IMG/VR virus record: IMGVR_UViG_3300024264_002221
Location: 18,696 to 82,695 of that record
Strand: one strand, 5' to 3'
Length of the DNA stretch: 64,000 bases
DNA from: a virus
Shown here: positions 7,720 through 15,377 of the stretch, piece after piece
Layout: each line of letters starts with the position of its first letter
How positions within the stretch are numbered: the stretch's first letter is position 1
Program-made: the position numbers and the translations under genes
The notes under the pieces: model-generated
What the model saw: the letters and a program-made list of their open reading frames with translations, nothing else
The model's database searches: none
What the model was told of the DNA's origin: nothing

Positions 7720-7923
7720 ATGGCATCAAATAAAATTAAACCTTCCTCTAAAGAATACATGAGAGATTCTAAAGGTAAAATAATGAACAGTAAATGGTAT
7801 TATAAGCACTATACTACTGACAATACTTCCACTGAAGAATTAAAAAAACTGTACGAATCTCCCTCATATAACAAAAAAAAGAATATAATTAAGAAAGAAC
7901 TTATAAAAAGAGGGGTTCTATAA
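7720..7923 (+). CDS. Small basic hypothetical protein (67 aa)
   Basis: I place the start at the ATG at 7720 (MASNKIKPSSKEY). An earlier TTG in frame at 7663 would add a non-conserved hydrophobic stretch from the promoter-like AT-rich gap. The protein is Lys/Tyr-rich, probably helical and predicted to be soluble, with KWYYKHYTTDN in the middle. It is an isolated plus-strand gene, divergent from the PcfJ-like gene and overlapping the end of the Smr gene tail-to-tail by 6 bases. TATTTATA lies 18-25 bases before the ATG. Function unknown. Confidence 0.65.
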   Translation: MASNKIKPSSKEYMRDSKGKIMNSKWYYKHYTTDNTSTEELKKLYESPSYNKKKNIIKKELIKRGVL

Positions 7924-8151
7924 CGAAAAATAGTTAACTATTATTTCACCCATATTGTGTGATGGCACTACGTAACTAAAACCGTGTGTTTCACATATAC
8001 GGATAACCCCATCTCTCATGGGTTTACTATTACCGGTGATTATTGTTAGACTGAACGTTCCACTATTAGATCTGATTAATAACTCATCTTCGACAAGAAT
8101 GAACGATTCCGTTCGGTTTAGCCCATGTAAATCAATAACATTACTTCTCAC
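7918..8151 (-). CDS. Stand-alone Smr-domain protein, GTG start
   Basis: Smr domains are found in MutS2 C-termini and in stand-alone nucleases or RNA-associated proteins. Here the whole 77-residue protein is one domain: DLHG at residues 7-10, a helix, then LTIITGNSKPMRDGVI, and a final strand after HNMGEIIVNYF. The second signature of nickase-active Smr (HGxGxG) is altered to TGNSK, so nuclease activity is doubtful. The start is GTG at 8151, inside the end of the upstream gene (11-base overlap). Confidence 0.75.
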   Translation of the reverse strand: MRSNVIDLHGLNRTESFILVEDELLIRSNSGTFSLTIITGNSKPMRDGVIRICETHGFSYVVPSHNMGEIIVNYFSL

Positions 8152-8440
8152 CGATTATTCTTTTCTGATCTTTTATTGAGTACTCAAATATTAGGTTGTA
8201 TATATCTTTAAGTAATTGTGGTGGCAGACCATCATCATTACATTTAGTTTCAAGTCTTCCATAAATTTCTTCTTTACGTTTCTCACACATATCCGTAATA
8301 TGGCATTCTCTTTTTAACTTACCTATTAGGTTAGTATCCTTAAATCTTTTTTTGATAGAATCATACAATACATCATCAAAAACATCAATCTTTCTTCTTA
8401 ATATGTCTAAACGAAAATTATAATTATTCTTTTGGTCCAT
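8141..8440 (-). CDS. Hypothetical helical protein (99 aa)
   Basis: The protein is charged and helical with two Cys near the middle (ECHITDMCEKR). I recognise no family. It overlaps the thioesterase gene upstream by 17 bases and the Smr gene downstream by 11, so it sits inside a translationally coupled set. No membrane segment or signal peptide is present. Function unknown. Confidence 0.6.
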   Translation of the reverse strand: MDQKNNYNFRLDILRRKIDVFDDVLYDSIKKRFKDTNLIGKLKRECHITDMCEKRKEEIYGRLETKCNDDGLPPQLLKDIYNLIFEYSIKDQKRIIGEK

Positions 8441-8816
8441 ACTTGTTTCTTACTTTTTCTGAGATAGGTACTGAATCCCCATTTTCGTCGACTCTAACAA
8501 ACCTAATATTAGTTTGTAGTATAACTGTTTGACTACCTGAATATACGTTATGTGCTCTCGCCTCTAAGTAAAATGTGATTGAAGTGTTCCCAACGTGAAC
8601 AACATCTCCATAAATTTTGATCAGTTGTCCCTCTTTAGCGGGTTTCTTAAATAGACATTTATCAATCATAACAGTAACCATTCTTGGTGTGTCACATATT
8701 TCCATGGCGTAGGCGGCACCTGCGGCATCTAACCATGCTAATAGTTTACCTCCAAATAGGTTTGCGTGAAATCCTAAATCAGATTTCTTTATTGGGTGTG
8801 TTGTTATTAATTGCAT
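8424..8816 (-). CDS. Hot-dog fold acyl-CoA thioesterase (YciA/ACOT-like)
   Basis: These enzymes hydrolyse acyl-CoA to free acid and CoA. The 130-residue length suits a single hot-dog domain. The signature is clear: N19-L-F-G-G (19-23) and D30 in LLAWLDAAG, followed by MVTVMIDKCLFKKPAKEGQL and VHVGNTSITFYLEAR. Asn19 and Asp30 are the family's catalytic positions. It overlaps the thymidylate synthase gene by one base. Its presence in a phage is uncommon; altered lipid or CoA pools during infection is a guess. Confidence 0.85.
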   Translation of the reverse strand: MQLITTHPIKKSDLGFHANLFGGKLLAWLDAAGAAYAMEICDTPRMVTVMIDKCLFKKPAKEGQLIKIYGDVVHVGNTSITFYLEARAHNVYSGSQTVILQTNIRFVRVDENGDSVPISEKVRNKYGPKE

Positions 8817-9862
8817 TAGTTACTAAGGGGTGCTTTAATTGTAGGGTGAGAATGATAGTGTAGTATTTCATAATCAAATTCACCGTTCAGTATATCTGAA
8901 CTTTTTAATTTTAGTTTTGGTAAAAATTTGTGTGGTTCTCTTTTTAGTTGTTCTTCCGCTTGAAGTATATGGTTCTTATATAGATGTACATCACCTAAAT
9001 TTCCTATTAACTCACCAGGTATCATACCAACTTCGTCAGCCAATAATAATAATAACATACCATAAGATGCAATATTGAATGGTAATCCTAAAAATGTATC
9101 CACACTTCTCTGACTCCACATTAGTGAGAGTGATCGTTTAGGTATCCCCATTGAATCTAAATGTTCATGAAAGTAATCCGAAGATTTAGATATCTTACCT
9201 TTATTCATATAATCTATTCTCTCGTCCAAACCTAACTCTCGAGTATATACTTGGAATCCATAATGACAAGGTGGTAGCACCATTTGATCTAACTCTCCAA
9301 CATTCCATGCATTAACCATTAATCTCCTACTATCAGGATTTGTTTTTAGTTCTTCAATTAGATTTGCAATTTGGTCTTTAGTTCTCTCTACTATAATAGG
9401 ATTACCACCATTGAATTTCTCAACATAATATTCAGTCCAATTTCTCCACTGCTTTCCATAGATTGGTCCTAACTCACCCCATTGGTCTCTGAATTCTTTA
9501 TCTTCCCCAAAGTCCTCCATAAACTCCTCCATGGTGAGAGGTTCAATAGTATCATCATCTTTAAAGTTATAATTATAAATGTTTAGGTAATTCTTGTATG
9601 CGTCACCATTCCAAATCTTACAACCGTTATCTACCAAATATTTGATATTAGTATCTCCCTTTAAAAACCACTTTAATTCCGTCATGACAGATTTTATCGC
9701 CATTTTCTTAGTGGTTAGTAGTGGAAACCCGTCACTCATATTATGACGTATTTGTCTACCGAATAAAGATAATGTTCCTGTACCTGTACGATCTTTTTTC
9801 TCAGTACCGTGATGTAAAACGTTTTCTAATATACCGAGATACTGTATGTCTAATTTATTCAT
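8816..9862 (-). CDS. thyA: Thymidylate synthase (ThyA type) with extra insertions
   Basis: ThyA methylates dUMP to dTMP using methylene-tetrahydrofolate. Visible motifs are DRTGTGT (24-30), the double Arg that contacts phosphate at 179-180, LPPCHYGFQVY with catalytic Cys199, QRSVDTFLGLPFNIASY (251-267) and GDVHLY (290-295). The protein is 348 residues against about 264 in E. coli. The extra length lies near 95-130 and in a roughly 35-residue charged loop (208-243) just after the catalytic Cys. All catalytic positions I checked are intact, so it is probably active and serves phage DNA synthesis. The insertions are too short for an intein. Confidence 0.95.
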   Translation of the reverse strand: MNKLDIQYLGILENVLHHGTEKKDRTGTGTLSLFGRQIRHNMSDGFPLLTTKKMAIKSVMTELKWFLKGDTNIKYLVDNGCKIWNGDAYKNYLNIYNYNFKDDDTIEPLTMEEFMEDFGEDKEFRDQWGELGPIYGKQWRNWTEYYVEKFNGGNPIIVERTKDQIANLIEELKTNPDSRRLMVNAWNVGELDQMVLPPCHYGFQVYTRELGLDERIDYMNKGKISKSSDYFHEHLDSMGIPKRSLSLMWSQRSVDTFLGLPFNIASYGMLLLLLADEVGMIPGELIGNLGDVHLYKNHILQAEEQLKREPHKFLPKLKLKSSDILNGEFDYEILHYHSHPTIKAPLSN

Positions 9863-9867
9863 AATAA

Positions 9868-10398
9868 TTATTTTATAAAATTATATGTTTTCCAACCCAA
9901 CCTATAGTACAGAATAGATGCTCGTCTATTCCAATCATCGGTCACACCATACATGGATTTTATTCCTCTGTCACTCTCTTCTTTAAAGAACAAGTAACAC
10001 ATAGAATATCCCGAATTATTAGGTCTATCATCTTTATCCAAATTCACAAAACATCCACCCAAATAAGTTTCATCATCTCCTAGTTCTTGATCAATATCAA
10101 TCCAATTATACGTAAAATTAGGATTACCCCAATTCCACCCTATACACCTATCTTTATAGTAAAATAAATAAGTGTACGATTTCGATTCAAACCTTTTAAT
10201 AACCGTTTCCACTGTCGGTGCATCTCCCCAATCAGGAATTTGTTTTATAATTAGGTTGGAGACTTCCCTAATATCATCAATATATGTTTTGTAATTATTT
10301 ATATCAACGTATTGAAGGGAATAATATGGTGAAGGGTTATGTGACGTTAGATCCCCATCAACCATTCTGTACTGTACTATTTTATTTACGTCTACCAT
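9868..10398 (-). CDS. GNAT-like acyltransferase
   Basis: The 176-residue protein ends with WNRRASILYYRLGWK, which matches the last helix-strand of GNAT N-acetyltransferases (A-x-x-x-Y-x-x-x-GW/F). Upstream strands KDRCIGWNW and YLGGCFVNL fit the central sheet. The acetyl-CoA loop (Q/RxxGxG/A) is not clear, so either the substrate or the activity is unusual. It sits 5 bases upstream of the thymidylate synthase gene. The substrate is unknown. Confidence 0.55.
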   Translation of the reverse strand: MVDVNKIVQYRMVDGDLTSHNPSPYYSLQYVDINNYKTYIDDIREVSNLIIKQIPDWGDAPTVETVIKRFESKSYTYLFYYKDRCIGWNWGNPNFTYNWIDIDQELGDDETYLGGCFVNLDKDDRPNNSGYSMCYLFFKEESDRGIKSMYGVTDDWNRRASILYYRLGWKTYNFIK

Positions 10399-10407
10399 TA
10401 AAGGTTA

Positions 10408-10467
10408 CTATCCTACTATTTCTGATTTTTTATCTGGATGTCCTATTACTACTAAATGTTTTTTCAT
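10408..10467 (-). CDS. 19-codon mini-ORF coupled to membrane protein gene
   Basis: ATG at 10467-10465 overlaps the stop of the membrane-protein gene as ATGA, and the frame closes with TAG after 19 codons (MKKHLVVIGHPDKKSEIVG). The sequence resembles the first strand of a flavodoxin- or Rossmann-like protein, so it may be a truncated remnant. The ATGA coupling is the common junction in this genome and is the only support. Real expression is uncertain. Confidence 0.25.
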   Translation of the reverse strand: MKKHLVVIGHPDKKSEIVG

Positions 10468-10811
10468 TTCCAAAATACTTGTATACATATTAATGCACAA
10501 CACAAAAACAAACTAACCACTGTTTTAGTGTTAAGACCTTCATTAAAATGGTGGTTAACCAATATTGCGTATAGAACCATACCTATACCAAACCCTATAA
10601 ATCTAGCCGGCCATAATAACCCACCTGTACCTGAAACGGCATATTTAGTTCCCCACACATAGAATATTGATAGTAGAGACCCACTAACAATTATTAACCA
10701 TTCGTTTTTTTGAAACCATTTCCATATAAACTGACCATTCAACTGATAGAATGTTAGGAAATGTGCTACGGTGAAAAGTAAAACGCCAATAAATAAATCA
10801 TTGTACTTCAT
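10464..10811 (-). CDS. Small four-helix membrane protein, conserved in marine phages
   Basis: The 115-residue protein has about four hydrophobic segments: LFIGVLLFTVAHFLTF, WLIIVSGSLLSIFYVWG, FIGFGIGMVLYAILV and VVSLFLCCALICIQVFW. Conserved-looking motifs are GGLLWPARFIGFGIGM and FNEGLNTKT. I associate this pattern with small membrane proteins of unknown function in marine phages, but that is from memory. The leader has ACGTATATTT about 12-20 bases before the ATG. It is divergent from the DUF192 gene with 51 bases between the starts. Confidence 0.75.
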   Translation of the reverse strand: MKYNDLFIGVLLFTVAHFLTFYQLNGQFIWKWFQKNEWLIIVSGSLLSIFYVWGTKYAVSGTGGLLWPARFIGFGIGMVLYAILVNHHFNEGLNTKTVVSLFLCCALICIQVFWK

Positions 10812-10862
10812 AATTAGTAAAAATATACGTAAATTAAATTAAATTATCAACTAGTTATAAGT

Positions 10863-11213
10863 ATGAACGTAAAGATTAATGATCAGATTTTTAATGCCGA
10901 ATATATGACTTCACCTGAGGAAATTAAACAAGGCATGATGGGGCGTAAGTCCTTAGATGGTTGTATGGTTTTCAACATGGGTAAAGGTCATCATCGTTTT
11001 TGGATGAGAAGATGTTTAATACCTTTAGATATTATGTTTGTAAACAACAAAAGGATCAGTGGTATACATCATGATTGTCAACCATGTGACATCGATTGTG
11101 AACATAGATATTCGGGAATAGGTGATCACGTTATCGAATTCCCCTCAGGGACCTGTAAAGATAATTTTAAGGTGGGTGATAGAGTTAATCTTCACTTTGA
11201 ACCAATGGGTTAA
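10863..11213 (+). CDS. DUF192 family protein
   Basis: The family signature is intact: QGMMGRKSLDGCMVFNMG, then FWMRRCLIPLDIMFV, a middle Cys pair in HDCQPCDIDC, and VIEFPSGTC before FKVGDRV. DUF192 proteins are about 110-150 residues with an unknown biochemical role; many are secreted but this one has no signal peptide. Its last 29 bases overlap the end of the methyltransferase gene on the other strand. It shares a short divergent promoter region with the membrane-protein gene. Confidence 0.88.
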   Translation: MNVKINDQIFNAEYMTSPEEIKQGMMGRKSLDGCMVFNMGKGHHRFWMRRCLIPLDIMFVNNKRISGIHHDCQPCDIDCEHRYSGIGDHVIEFPSGTCKDNFKVGDRVNLHFEPMG

Positions 11214-11871
11214 AGTCATAAGGAACCCTCGGTTTACGTTTTTCAAATACCCAAAAATATGAATGATATTTTCTAGCGTGGTGTTGTTTCTTCCACTTAG
11301 TTCCATTGAATGCATTAACCCTAACGTTAGATGTTAGTACAAACATATCTCTTGGGTAGAAACCTAAAGAATATGCCATATTCATAACCATAACATGACT
11401 GAAGTGTTGTTTACCTCCAGAAACGGTGTCTTGACATTTCATTACCACAAACCCATCTTTCTTAGTTAGTCTGTATAGTTCTTTTAGTGTATTATAATAA
11501 TTTTCTTTTAAATCATTATATGTTCCGTAACCCTCGAACCTTTTTGCAATGATGGAACTATTAGGTCCATTTTTCTTATAACCTTTACCACTACCAACAA
11601 TAATAAATGGTGGGTCGTACATTATCGCACTCATTGATTCATTTTCAAATGGGAGGTTCTCGGAATCAGACTGAATTACATGTTCGTAATGTGGGATTAA
11701 ATCTGTCTTATGTGTTGGGTCTGGTAGTCCTTTCCAAAAATTACCCTTAGAGTACGTACAATCCAAATCAAACTTCTCAATACCATATAGATGCATAATA
11801 TTAGTTATGGTTTCAAAATTAGAGTTATATACACTCTTCACCATTTTAAAATCTTTTTGTACTTCTTCCAT
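11185..11871 (-). CDS. DNA methyltransferase-like protein (DPPF motif)
   Basis: The 228-residue protein has FDLDCTYSKGNFW near residues 34-46 and DPPF at 86-89, the catalytic motif of amino-methyltransferases acting on DNA adenine-N6 or cytosine-N4. It then has GFVVMKCQD (140-148) as a later strand and a C-terminal HARKYHSYFWVFEK typical of small phage site-specific methyltransferases. The SAM-binding FxGxG loop is not obvious, so the motifs may be circularly permuted. No cognate nuclease is nearby, so self-protection of phage DNA is more likely than restriction. The target sequence is unknown. Confidence 0.75.
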   Translation of the reverse strand: MEEVQKDFKMVKSVYNSNFETITNIMHLYGIEKFDLDCTYSKGNFWKGLPDPTHKTDLIPHYEHVIQSDSENLPFENESMSAIMYDPPFIIVGSGKGYKKNGPNSSIIAKRFEGYGTYNDLKENYYNTLKELYRLTKKDGFVVMKCQDTVSGGKQHFSHVMVMNMAYSLGFYPRDMFVLTSNVRVNAFNGTKWKKQHHARKYHSYFWVFEKRKPRVPYDFNPLVQSED

Positions 11872-11940
11872 TCTATTTGAGTTTGATTATAATAAAATAT
11901 ACAGAAAATAAATGAGAAAAGAAACCCCCCAACGGAAATA

Positions 11941-11957
11941 AAACAAAACTTTTGTTT
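11941..11957. promoter_or_regulatory. Perfect 17-bp palindrome, candidate operator
   Basis: AAACAAAA, a central C, then TTTTGTTT. It lies in the divergent region between the methyltransferase gene (minus) and the small GCGC gene (plus), 11 bases before the -35-like element. A repressor site is plausible, and the ribbon-helix-helix protein at 12281 is a candidate binder; both points are inference. Confidence 0.4.
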
Positions 11958-11967
11958 ATGTTAACTA

Positions 11968-11996
11968 TTGATTATTACTATAGAAATATTTATACT
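11968..11996 (+). promoter_or_regulatory. Sigma70-like promoter TTGATT-17-TATACT
   Basis: TTGATT (11968-11973) and TATACT (11991-11996) are separated by exactly 17 bases and lie about 60 bases before the ATG at 12057. A transcript starting near 12003 would carry a 7-bp hairpin (AAAAGTA, loop TCGT, TACTTTT at 12001-12018) at its 5' end. If the host is a Bacteroidota, its primary sigma factor prefers a different consensus, so this may be a phage early or leftover signal. Confidence 0.5.
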
Positions 11997-12056
11997 GTAT
12001 AAAAGTATCGTTACTTTTTAATAAAACCGAATAATTATTATAAAACACTTTATATT

Positions 12057-12182
12057 ATGGGATGTGGATGTAAAAAAAAGAACACACAACAAACAACTAA
12101 TGAGACTACAACTAAAACTATCCAACAGGGACCAAACAGTCCTATTATAGTTAAGGTTGAGGAGGCTAAGAAAAATTCGTAA
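12057..12182 (+). CDS. 41-residue GCGC-Lys small protein
   Basis: ATG at 12057, TAA at 12180-12182. The protein begins MGCGCKKKN, continues with a Thr/Gln-rich stretch and ends IIVKVEEAKKNS. The two Cys next to Lys could bind metal or be modified; the short length suggests a peptide ligand or regulator rather than an enzyme. It is a monocistronic unit with a promoter-like sequence before it and a terminator after it. I have the impression that proteins opening MGCGC are common in Bacteroidota phages, but cannot name a function. Confidence 0.65.
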   Translation: MGCGCKKKNTQQTTNETTTKTIQQGPNSPIIVKVEEAKKNS

Positions 12183-12212
12183 CTCACAGACGTGAAGTTA
12201 TAAATCCACTAA

Positions 12213-12246
12213 ATGCCACAGTATTAACCTACCGTGGTATTTTTTT
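12213..12246 (+). terminator. Rho-independent terminator
   Basis: ATGCCACAGTA and TACCGTGGTAT form an 11-position stem with one G-T pair and one A-C mismatch, around the loop TTAACC, followed by a run of T. It lies 30 bases after the stop of the GCGC gene and separates it from the glycosyltransferase operon that starts at 12281. Confidence 0.8.
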
Positions 12247-12280
12247 GATATAAATTATATATATAGAAATATATACAAGT

Positions 12281-12484
12281 ATGAGTAAAGCAAAGACAAA
12301 GTTAACTACAGTTAACGTTATAGAAAACACTTACAAACAATTCAGAATCAAAACAATAGAGACTGACGGACTCAACTTTCAAAAATTGGTAAATCGTTCT
12401 TTAGATTTATATAACACTAATGAAGAGTTTAGAAGTTTGATTGATAGTCATAATGTATTAGCCGTTAGTGGTTCAAGATTTTAA
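12281..12484 (+). CDS. Ribbon-helix-helix-like small protein
   Basis: The 67-residue protein starts with a basic strand, KAKTKLTTVNVIENTY, then helix FRIKTIE and a second helix LNFQKLVNRSLDLY, which is the layout of MetJ/Arc-type ribbon-helix-helix DNA-binding proteins. It ends directly at the next ATG (TAAATG). As first gene of the sugar-transfer operon it may be its regulator. I have the impression that similar small proteins occur in other marine phages. Confidence 0.65.
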   Translation: MSKAKTKLTTVNVIENTYKQFRIKTIETDGLNFQKLVNRSLDLYNTNEEFRSLIDSHNVLAVSGSRF

Positions 12485-13867
12485 ATGAGTATGAGTAAGA
12501 AAAAGATTTTACTTTTATCTGATGACATGAGAATGACATCAGGTGTGGCGACCATGTCAAAAGAAATGGTCATAGGTAGTGTGGATAAATTTGATTGGGT
12601 TCAGTTGGGTGCCGCTATAAAACACCCTGAGTTTGGTAAAATTGTTGATCTTAATTCCGATGTACGAAATAAAACAGGAGTAAAAGACGCAAGTGTAAAA
12701 ATATATCCCTCAAACGGCTATGGTAATATTGAGAGGTTACGGGAATTAATTTCAATTGAGAAACCTGACGCAATTTTACATTTTACTGATCCACACTATT
12801 GGCAATGGTTATACGACAGTGAGCACGAAATAAGACAACAGATCCCCATTTTCTTTTACCATATATGGGATGACTTACCAGATCCTTATTATAATAGGGA
12901 TTACTACGAATCTTGTGATTGGTTAGGTTGTATTTCAAAACAAACCTATGGTATAGTTAATAGGGTTGGTATGTCAAATAGGGAGGTCACTCATAAACCA
13001 TTGAAGAAGTGGCAAGTCAGTTATGTACCTCACGGTATAAATCCTGAAACTTTTAAACCTGTAGAGGTTGATGATGAAATGAGGAAATTTATACACGGCG
13101 ACAAAGACTATGATTTTATATTGTTCTTTAATAATAGAAATATTAAACGTAAACAACCGTCCGATGTAATATACTCATACAAAACATTTTGTGACACACT
13201 TACTGAAGAAGAATCAAGTAAATGTTTACTCCTAATGCATACGAGGTCTATAGATAAAAACGGAACTGACTTAGTTGCGGTCGTTAATGAGTTGTGTCCT
13301 AAGTATGATGTAAAATTTACTAACGACAAGTTTGATCAGGACAAGTTAAATAGAATTTATAATACAGTTGATTGTACTATTAACATTGCAAACAATGAAG
13401 GTTTTGGTTTGACCACTGCTGAATCTGTAATGTGTGGTACTCCAATAATAGTAAATGTCACTGGTGGATTACAGGACCAGTGTGGATTTGAATTGGATGG
13501 TAAGTTAATAACGGCCGATGACTACATAGAGATAGGTACACTCCATGACCCTAAGAAGTGGGAAGGTAAAGTTACTCATGGTGAGTGGGTAAGTCCTGTA
13601 TGGCCAGCATCAACAACACTAAATGGGTCAGTTAATACCCCTTATATTTTTGATGACCGTATTAATCACTATGATGTTGTTTCTTCTATAAGAGAAATGT
13701 ACAATTTAGGTAGAGATGAAAGAAAGAGACGAGGACTCGTAGGAAGAAAATATATGGTAAAAAACTTCTCAACCAAGACTATGTGTAATTCATTAGTTAA
13801 AGGTATTGAGAAATCATTATCCAAATTCACCCCTAAGAACAAATTTGAATTATTTAAAATAACATAA
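12485..13867 (+). CDS. GT-B glycosyltransferase (GT4-like)
   Basis: The 460-residue protein has a Rossmann-like N-terminal half beginning KKKILLLSDDMRMTSGVA. The C-terminal nucleotide-sugar domain carries NEGFGLTTAESVMCGTPIIV (around residues 302-322), the EX7E motif of retaining GT4 enzymes, followed by TGGLQDQC. It would transfer a sugar from an activated nucleotide sugar to an unknown acceptor in the cytoplasm. ATG occurs at 12485 and again two codons later; the first directly abuts the RHH stop. It is co-transcribed with the five sugar genes that follow. Confidence 0.85.
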   Translation: MSMSKKKILLLSDDMRMTSGVATMSKEMVIGSVDKFDWVQLGAAIKHPEFGKIVDLNSDVRNKTGVKDASVKIYPSNGYGNIERLRELISIEKPDAILHFTDPHYWQWLYDSEHEIRQQIPIFFYHIWDDLPDPYYNRDYYESCDWLGCISKQTYGIVNRVGMSNREVTHKPLKKWQVSYVPHGINPETFKPVEVDDEMRKFIHGDKDYDFILFFNNRNIKRKQPSDVIYSYKTFCDTLTEEESSKCLLLMHTRSIDKNGTDLVAVVNELCPKYDVKFTNDKFDQDKLNRIYNTVDCTINIANNEGFGLTTAESVMCGTPIIVNVTGGLQDQCGFELDGKLITADDYIEIGTLHDPKKWEGKVTHGEWVSPVWPASTTLNGSVNTPYIFDDRINHYDVVSSIREMYNLGRDERKRRGLVGRKYMVKNFSTKTMCNSLVKGIEKSLSKFTPKNKFELFKIT

Positions 13868-13881
13868 TTAAAAACTATAAT

Positions 13882-14094
13882 ATGAATGAAAAATTAATAG
13901 AAATGTTAAGGACGGGTGCGTTGGCGGAGAAATCAAAGGCACTCTTAACTTTAGATCTTTTAGGAACTAAAGGGTCGGGTATCGGAGACCACTCAACAGG
14001 TGACTTCTATAAAAACGCAGAAGAGGCATTATCAATGCTGGTAGATGCTGACGATAAATTATCAACATTGGATAAGTATTTTCCAATAGATTAG
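13882..14094 (+). CDS. Small hypothetical protein (70 aa)
   Basis: The sequence begins MNEKLIEMLRTGALAEKSKA and has a central GTKGSGIGDHST and an acidic C-terminus ending DKYFPID. It looks like a conserved small phage protein but I cannot assign a function. It lies between two glycosyltransferase genes with 14- and 16-base gaps and an A-rich leader, so it is part of that operon. Confidence 0.65.
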   Translation: MNEKLIEMLRTGALAEKSKALLTLDLLGTKGSGIGDHSTGDFYKNAEEALSMLVDADDKLSTLDKYFPID

Positions 14095-14110
14095 GTTTAT
14101 TTAAAATTAT

Positions 14111-15376
14111 ATGATTAAACAGAAACTATTATTTAGAGGACCAATTAAGACCTTAAGTGGTTATGGTTCTCACTCAAGAGATTTGTTAAAGTCCTTATAT
14201 GATATGGACTCATTTGACATATACATTGACAGTTGTAATTGGGGTAAGACCCCCATGACTGCTTTAGAACCCGAGGTAAATTTATTTCACACTTGGATAG
14301 AGGAAAACATTGTAAGTAGTTTAGATTTCATACCTGACGTGTATATCCAAGTGACCGTACCTAATGAATTTCAACGGAAAGGTAAGTATAATATTGGTGT
14401 CACAGCGGGGATAGAAACCACCGCAGCACCTAAGGAATGGATAGATGGGATAAATAGAATGGATAAGGTTATAACCACATCCACCTTCTCAAGAGATGTT
14501 TTACTACAAACCGTCTATAACGAAACAGATAAAGTAACGGGTAAGTTAATCTCTCAACATAAAATAAATGTAGATTTAGAAGTTCTTCATGAAGGTGTGG
14601 ATACTTCAATATACTATGAGAAAGAATCAGACTTAGAGTTAGACTTAGAAGATGATTTTAATTACTTATTTGTTGGTCATTGGTTAAAGGGTGACATCGG
14701 ACAAGACAGGAAAGACGTAGGTATGTTAATTAAGTGTTTCTGTGATTCGTTTAACGGTGTTGATGATTCTCCTGGATTAATTTTAAAGACATCCAGTGCT
14801 AACTTCTCAATTAAACAAAGGGAAGTGATGAGAAAGAAGATACAGAGGATTACATCGTCTTATAGTAACCCACCTAACATTTATTTGTTATTTGGGCAAC
14901 TTACCGATGATGAGATGAATGACCTATATAATCACCCTAAAGTAAAGTCAATGGTAACTCTAACAAAGGGTGAAGGATTTGGAAGACCCCTGTTAGAATT
15001 TTCTATGACGGGTAAACCGATAATTGCATCTAATTGGTCGGGTCACAAAGATTTCCTACCAATGGATAAGGCAATAATGTTAGGTGGTAAATTAACCAAC
15101 GTACATGAGAGTGCCTCAGATGATTTCATACTTAAAGAATCTAAATGGTTTACATGTAATTACGGTGAAGTTGTTGAGGTGTTTAAAATTGTGAAAGACA
15201 AGTATGAAGAGTTCTTAGAAAAGTCTAAGCTTCTTAAAGAAGATAATGAAAGTAACTTCTCTTTAGAATCAACGACAGTCAAGTTTAAAGATATTTTAAA
15301 ATCAGTAATAATAAACGCGGTTAAACCAAAGAAAACTAAATTGGTTTTACCTGAGTTAAAAAAAATAGAAGAATAG
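14111..15376 (+). CDS. GT-B glycosyltransferase (GT4-like)
   Basis: The 421-residue protein opens with KQKLLFRGPIKTLSGYGSHS, where the Gly-rich turn is typical of GT4 acceptor domains. It carries EGFGRPLLEFSMTGKPIIAS around residues 287-306 (EX7E), followed by NWSGHKDFL. FVGHWLKG (near 194-201) is the usual linker strand before the donor-binding domain. Donor and acceptor are unknown. It is distantly similar in plan to the gene at 12485, but the two are not close paralogs. One base separates it from the epimerase gene. Confidence 0.85.
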   Translation: MIKQKLLFRGPIKTLSGYGSHSRDLLKSLYDMDSFDIYIDSCNWGKTPMTALEPEVNLFHTWIEENIVSSLDFIPDVYIQVTVPNEFQRKGKYNIGVTAGIETTAAPKEWIDGINRMDKVITTSTFSRDVLLQTVYNETDKVTGKLISQHKINVDLEVLHEGVDTSIYYEKESDLELDLEDDFNYLFVGHWLKGDIGQDRKDVGMLIKCFCDSFNGVDDSPGLILKTSSANFSIKQREVMRKKIQRITSSYSNPPNIYLLFGQLTDDEMNDLYNHPKVKSMVTLTKGEGFGRPLLEFSMTGKPIIASNWSGHKDFLPMDKAIMLGGKLTNVHESASDDFILKESKWFTCNYGEVVEVFKIVKDKYEEFLEKSKLLKEDNESNFSLESTTVKFKDILKSVIINAVKPKKTKLVLPELKKIEE

Positions 15377-15377
15377 T

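Noticed and set aside
8816-9862. Intein inside thymidylate synthase
   Set aside because: The extra residues are two short loops, with no Hint blocks or splice-junction residues.
12001-12018. Leader hairpin before the GCGC gene as a riboswitch
   Set aside because: It is only a 7-bp stem with a four-base loop and no conserved aptamer elements. Mentioned within the promoter entry.
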